Positions 8,933 to 11,744 of a stretch of DNA of 11,744 bases are shown here, one piece after another. The notes under the pieces are model-generated. The model made no database searches and had not been told where the DNA came from. It was given only the letters and a program-made list of their open reading frames with translations. This stretch comes from Spirochaetota bacterium (GTDB lineage Bacteria > Spirochaetota > Spirochaetia > DSM-27196 > PWMO01), in NCBI GenBank assembly GCA_009908735.1, contig JAAAOR010000050.1, positions 1-11,744 of the forward strand. The letters run 5' to 3'. The position numbers were made by a program, and so were the translations under genes. How positions within the stretch are numbered: the first letter of the stretch is position 1; each line of letters starts with the position of its first letter.

Positions 8933-10636
8933 TCAAGGTTCACGGCGACGCAGCGCGGCACGACGACGGGCACTTGTCTGCTCTACATCGTACATGCTGC
9001 TCAGAACCGAAGCTGCTGATTTGACGAAGCTCAGGACCTCGTCGAGCCGCCCTCTGAAAGCCCTGTTGCCCCGTCCGGCCACTTCATCGAGGTTACTCAG
9101 GGTATCGTAGCGCCCACCGACCTCACCGTAGAGCACGCCGCGAAGTATCTCGGAAAGCCCATGTAGCGTTTCTACGCCGCGGTGCACCAATCTTTCGGCT
9201 GCTTCATCCACGCGGTCGAGCGCAAACTCAACTTCGTCGGACTCCTGCCCGGCCTCCGTGACGCTCGCCTGCAGGTCCCCACCGTCACCGATTCGGGCGC
9301 TAAACGTTGCAACAGCGTTCAGCAGGTCTTCAAGGTCAGCGTAGTACTCGTTGAACTCCGCTCGGTTTTCCTCCTTGTAAAAGGACCCCTGAACGAAAAG
9401 CGTCTTCAACGCTGCCGCGTACTCGCCCTCACGGACCTGACGAAGAAGCGCGTCGAGCAGAGCAATACTCGCATGGGTACCGTCGCGCCGGCCGGCACGT
9501 GCCGGGTAGTGAGCCGAAGGCTTCACCTCTGCGTCGCCGACGAGCTCACGTGCCTGTCCCAAAAGATCTTCCTTCTTTCGCTCGAATGAGTAAAGCTGAA
9601 AGAGCGACTCCATGCGCTGCGACCAAAACCGCCGCACTCTGTTTCTCCATCCCTGACCTCCCGCGGGTTTCGGGAGCCGGTAGGACAGATCGCCGACGAC
9701 GTAGCGGATAATATTAAAGAGAGGGACGCGTCGCGCGAAACCGCGGACGACGTCGAGGCGCCGCTGCATGCCCACCGTTCGTTGCGCCAACACCGACTCG
9801 AGGTCCTGATCTGCTCGACCGAGGTCGCCATCAAACAGTACAAGCGCCTCGACGAACGCAGCACTCGGCGGCGTCGCCAGCCCCTTGAGCACGCGGCCGA
9901 GCTCCTGAAGCGGAGCTCTCAGGTGACCGACTTCGCAGCGCCGGTCGCCTTCCTCTCCGACAGGCTCGAAGCCGGCGAGCATCCCGCTGAAATCAAAATC
10001 GGTGAACGCGTTGAGCGACTCGAAGAAGGCCGCGTTCGTCTGCATGCTGTTTCGCACCCACGCTGGAATGGATTCCATGAGCTCGGCATACCGCCCCTCC
10101 GCCTCGCGGCGAAGGTCGGGCTCCTCCGCGTCTTCCATGCGGGCGGAGAGAACAAACGGGTCGGTACACACTAAGAGCTCATCGCGGATATCGGGACTCT
10201 CGAGGCCGAGCACGAAACTGTAGAAGGCATCGAGCCCCGCACTCCTGATGCGACCGACCGGCCCGCGGAAGAAACTCGCTGCGTCCTTGAGTTTGTCGAG
10301 CTCATCCTTGAAATCAGACAGAAACTGCCCGCTCGCTACATCAACAAGATGGGCGGCCTCGCTGCGAAGGCGACGGGCAAGCCCGCGCATGAGCTGCTCT
10401 TCAATCGCCTCCTCCTTCGAGATGGCGCCGAACACCATCCGAAGAAGTACAAGGAGCCTCCGCCACATGCCCATGTTGAGATAGGCGGACTCCACATCTG
10501 CCTCGGAGGGCTCGACTCCACGCTCGACCGGCTCCTCGTCGAACACAATGGTTGCCCGAATACGCTCGAGCATCTCCCGTCGTTCGGAGGAAGACAGCGT
10601 GGAAACAAGACTGTCAAAGGTCGAACTGGTTGCCAT
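8933..10636 (-). CDS. Uncharacterised helical protein, possibly DUF5312-type
   Basis: A 567-residue protein of unknown function. It is rich in Leu, Glu, Arg and Ala with short amphipathic helical stretches almost throughout, very few cysteines (C157 and one near 226), no signal peptide and no convincing membrane span; the longest hydrophobic run (about 61-72, LLVLLRMVFGAI) is short and contains Arg. The N terminus (FDSLVSTLSSSERREMLERI) and overall layout remind me of the spirochaete family DUF5312, recalled from memory and unchecked. An aromatic, basic patch (FWSQRMESLFQLYSFERKK) lies past the middle, and the C terminus is an Arg-rich tail (ARRRAALRRREP). The ATG is the first possible start after an in-frame TAG at 10658-10660, although no clear Shine-Dalgarno precedes it. 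It lies 43 bp after carB and just before pgeF, probably in one operon. No catalytic motif is recognised. Coding status is supported by full-length openness and codon use like its neighbours. Confidence 0.85.
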   Translation of the reverse strand: MATSSTFDSLVSTLSSSERREMLERIRATIVFDEEPVERGVEPSEADVESAYLNMGMWRRLLVLLRMVFGAISKEEAIEEQLMRGLARRLRSEAAHLVDVASGQFLSDFKDELDKLKDAASFFRGPVGRIRSAGLDAFYSFVLGLESPDIRDELLVCTDPFVLSARMEDAEEPDLRREAEGRYAELMESIPAWVRNSMQTNAAFFESLNAFTDFDFSGMLAGFEPVGEEGDRRCEVGHLRAPLQELGRVLKGLATPPSAAFVEALVLFDGDLGRADQDLESVLAQRTVGMQRRLDVVRGFARRVPLFNIIRYVVGDLSYRLPKPAGGQGWRNRVRRFWSQRMESLFQLYSFERKKEDLLGQARELVGDAEVKPSAHYPARAGRRDGTHASIALLDALLRQVREGEYAAALKTLFVQGSFYKEENRAEFNEYYADLEDLLNAVATFSARIGDGGDLQASVTEAGQESDEVEFALDRVDEAAERLVHRGVETLHGLSEILRGVLYGEVGGRYDTLSNLDEVAGRGNRAFRGRLDEVLSFVKSAASVLSSMYDVEQTSARRRAALRRREP

Positions 10637-10679
10637 AGCGTGTAGTAAGCGCTCAGTCTACCATGCGGTGACGGTGCGC

Positions 10680-11744
10680 TCAACTGGGCGCCGGCAGCGG
10701 CTCGGCCGATACTTCCCCGCGCTTGCGGTAGGTAATACCTTCGAGCGCAGCCTCGGCTGCGGACGTCGTGGTGGTGTAGGGCACGCGATGGCGGAGCGCC
10801 TGTATACGTAAATAATCGTCGTCACGTTGGGTGAAGCGGCCGAGGGGCGTATTGATAACCAGGTCGATTCGTCCGGCCTCGAGGTGATCGACGACGTTGG
10901 GATGTCCCTCGTGGACCTTCAGCATGACCTCAGTAAAAATCCCGTTTCGGAACAGGAAGTCGGCGGTACCGCGTGTCGCGGTGATCTCGAAGCCCAGCTC
11001 GGCAAGCTTGCGGACGATAGGAAGGAGCGTCTCTTTGTCCGAGTCGTGAATCGAGACGAACACGCGTCCACCGGTGGGAAGCTCGCTACCGGCCGAGCTC
11101 GTCGCCTTGGCGAAAGCCTCGCCGAAACTCGAGCCGATGCCGATCGCCTCTCCGGTGGATCGCATCTCGGGACCCAAGAGGGGATCAATGGTCGGGAAGC
11201 GATCAAAAGAGAACACGGCCTCTTTTACCGCCCAGCCGACATTGCAGTGCCCTTCCGCGACACCCGGAAGCACCTCCGTCTCGGGTACAACCAGGCCTTG
11301 CATATTGAGGTCCACACCCTGCCAGATCTTTACCGCTACCTCGACGAGGTTGACGCCGGAGGATTTTGAGAGATAGGGAACGGTGCGCGATGCTCGGGGG
11401 TTTACCTCCAAGACGTAAACGGTGCCGGCTTGCACCGCAAACTGTATGTTGAGGAACCCCACGACGCCAAGCTCCCGCGCTATGGCGGCGGCTGCCTCCT
11501 TCATCTTGGTAAGGGCGGTTCGGTCGACTTTGTAGGGGGGAAAGACGCACGCCGAATCGCCGGAGTGAATGCCGGCAGCCTCGATGTGCTGCATGATACC
11601 GCCGACGTACACGTTCTCCCCGTCGGATAGCGCGTCGAGGTCGTACTCAAAGGCATCCTCGAGGAACTGATCGACGAGCACCGGCCGCGCCTCGCTGGCC
11701 TCGATGCCGCGCTCGAGAAACTCCCGAAGCTCCTCGGGAGTATA
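10680..11744 (-). CDS. carB: Carbamoyl-phosphate synthase large subunit, C-terminal part
   Basis: The last 354 residues of CarB (about one third of a roughly 1070-residue protein); the reading frame is open through the right edge, beginning YTPEELREFLERG, so the gene is cut by the window and not truncated biologically. CarB makes carbamoyl phosphate from bicarbonate, ATP and ammonia delivered by CarA, feeding arginine and pyrimidine synthesis. Visible are the end of the second ATP-grasp unit (PVLVDQFLEDA, GGIMQHIEAAGIHSGDSACV, and the metal/ATP motif LEVNPRASRTVP) and DPLLGPEMRSTGE, then the methylglyoxal-synthase-like allosteric domain over roughly the last 130 residues. That domain keeps TATRGTA, KVHEGHP and VINTPLGR, which correspond to the UMP/IMP/ornithine-binding region of E. 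coli CarB, so effector control is plausible. The stop is TGA; a 43-bp gap leads to the 567-residue gene. Whether carA lies nearby cannot be seen. Confidence 0.97.
   Translation of the reverse strand, partial: YTPEELREFLERGIEASEARPVLVDQFLEDAFEYDLDALSDGENVYVGGIMQHIEAAGIHSGDSACVFPPYKVDRTALTKMKEAAAAIARELGVVGFLNIQFAVQAGTVYVLEVNPRASRTVPYLSKSSGVNLVEVAVKIWQGVDLNMQGLVVPETEVLPGVAEGHCNVGWAVKEAVFSFDRFPTIDPLLGPEMRSTGEAIGIGSSFGEAFAKATSSAGSELPTGGRVFVSIHDSDKETLLPIVRKLAELGFEITATRGTADFLFRNGIFTEVMLKVHEGHPNVVDHLEAGRIDLVINTPLGRFTQRDDDYLRIQALRHRVPYTTTTSAAEAALEGITYRKRGEVSAEPLPAPS

Overview
This 11.7-kb window is ordinary high-GC bacterial chromosome, with every recognisable gene on the minus strand, so genes are read from high to low coordinates. 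Taxonomy cannot be proven by eye. A free-living member of the Spirochaetota is my best guess, based on the KMKSREG-type ArgS, the short PgeF-type protein and a 567-residue protein that resembles a family I remember as spirochaete-restricted.

In transcription order: (1) the last 354 codons of carB, the large subunit of carbamoyl-phosphate synthase, whose 5' part lies beyond the right edge; (2) after 43 bp, a 567-aa helical cytosolic protein of unknown function; (3) pgeF, a laccase-domain (YfiH) enzyme linked to peptidoglycan editing and purine nucleosides; (4) only 5 bp later, argS, arginyl-tRNA synthetase. These four are packed tightly enough to be one transcription unit. A 177-bp gap follows, holding the only good promoter candidate, and then (5) gltB and (6) gltD, the two subunits of NADPH-dependent glutamate synthase (GOGAT), which overlap by 8 bp and are surely co-translated. 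The last ~100 bp at the left edge are gltD 3' flank, with an inverted repeat and a Shine-Dalgarno-like string that may belong to the next gene.

Functionally the window is centred on nitrogen: GltBD makes glutamate from glutamine and 2-oxoglutarate, CarB supplies carbamoyl phosphate for arginine and pyrimidines, and ArgS charges arginine onto tRNA. The shared theme is an inference; the genes may only be neighbours.

I see no mobile element, CRISPR array, tRNA, rRNA or defence system, and I do not claim a new system. The items most worth a second look are an in-frame 18-bp x 6 tandem repeat inside gltB, a 14-bp dyad that masks the gltB Shine-Dalgarno with a possible competing pairing upstream, and the uncharacterised 567-aa protein.
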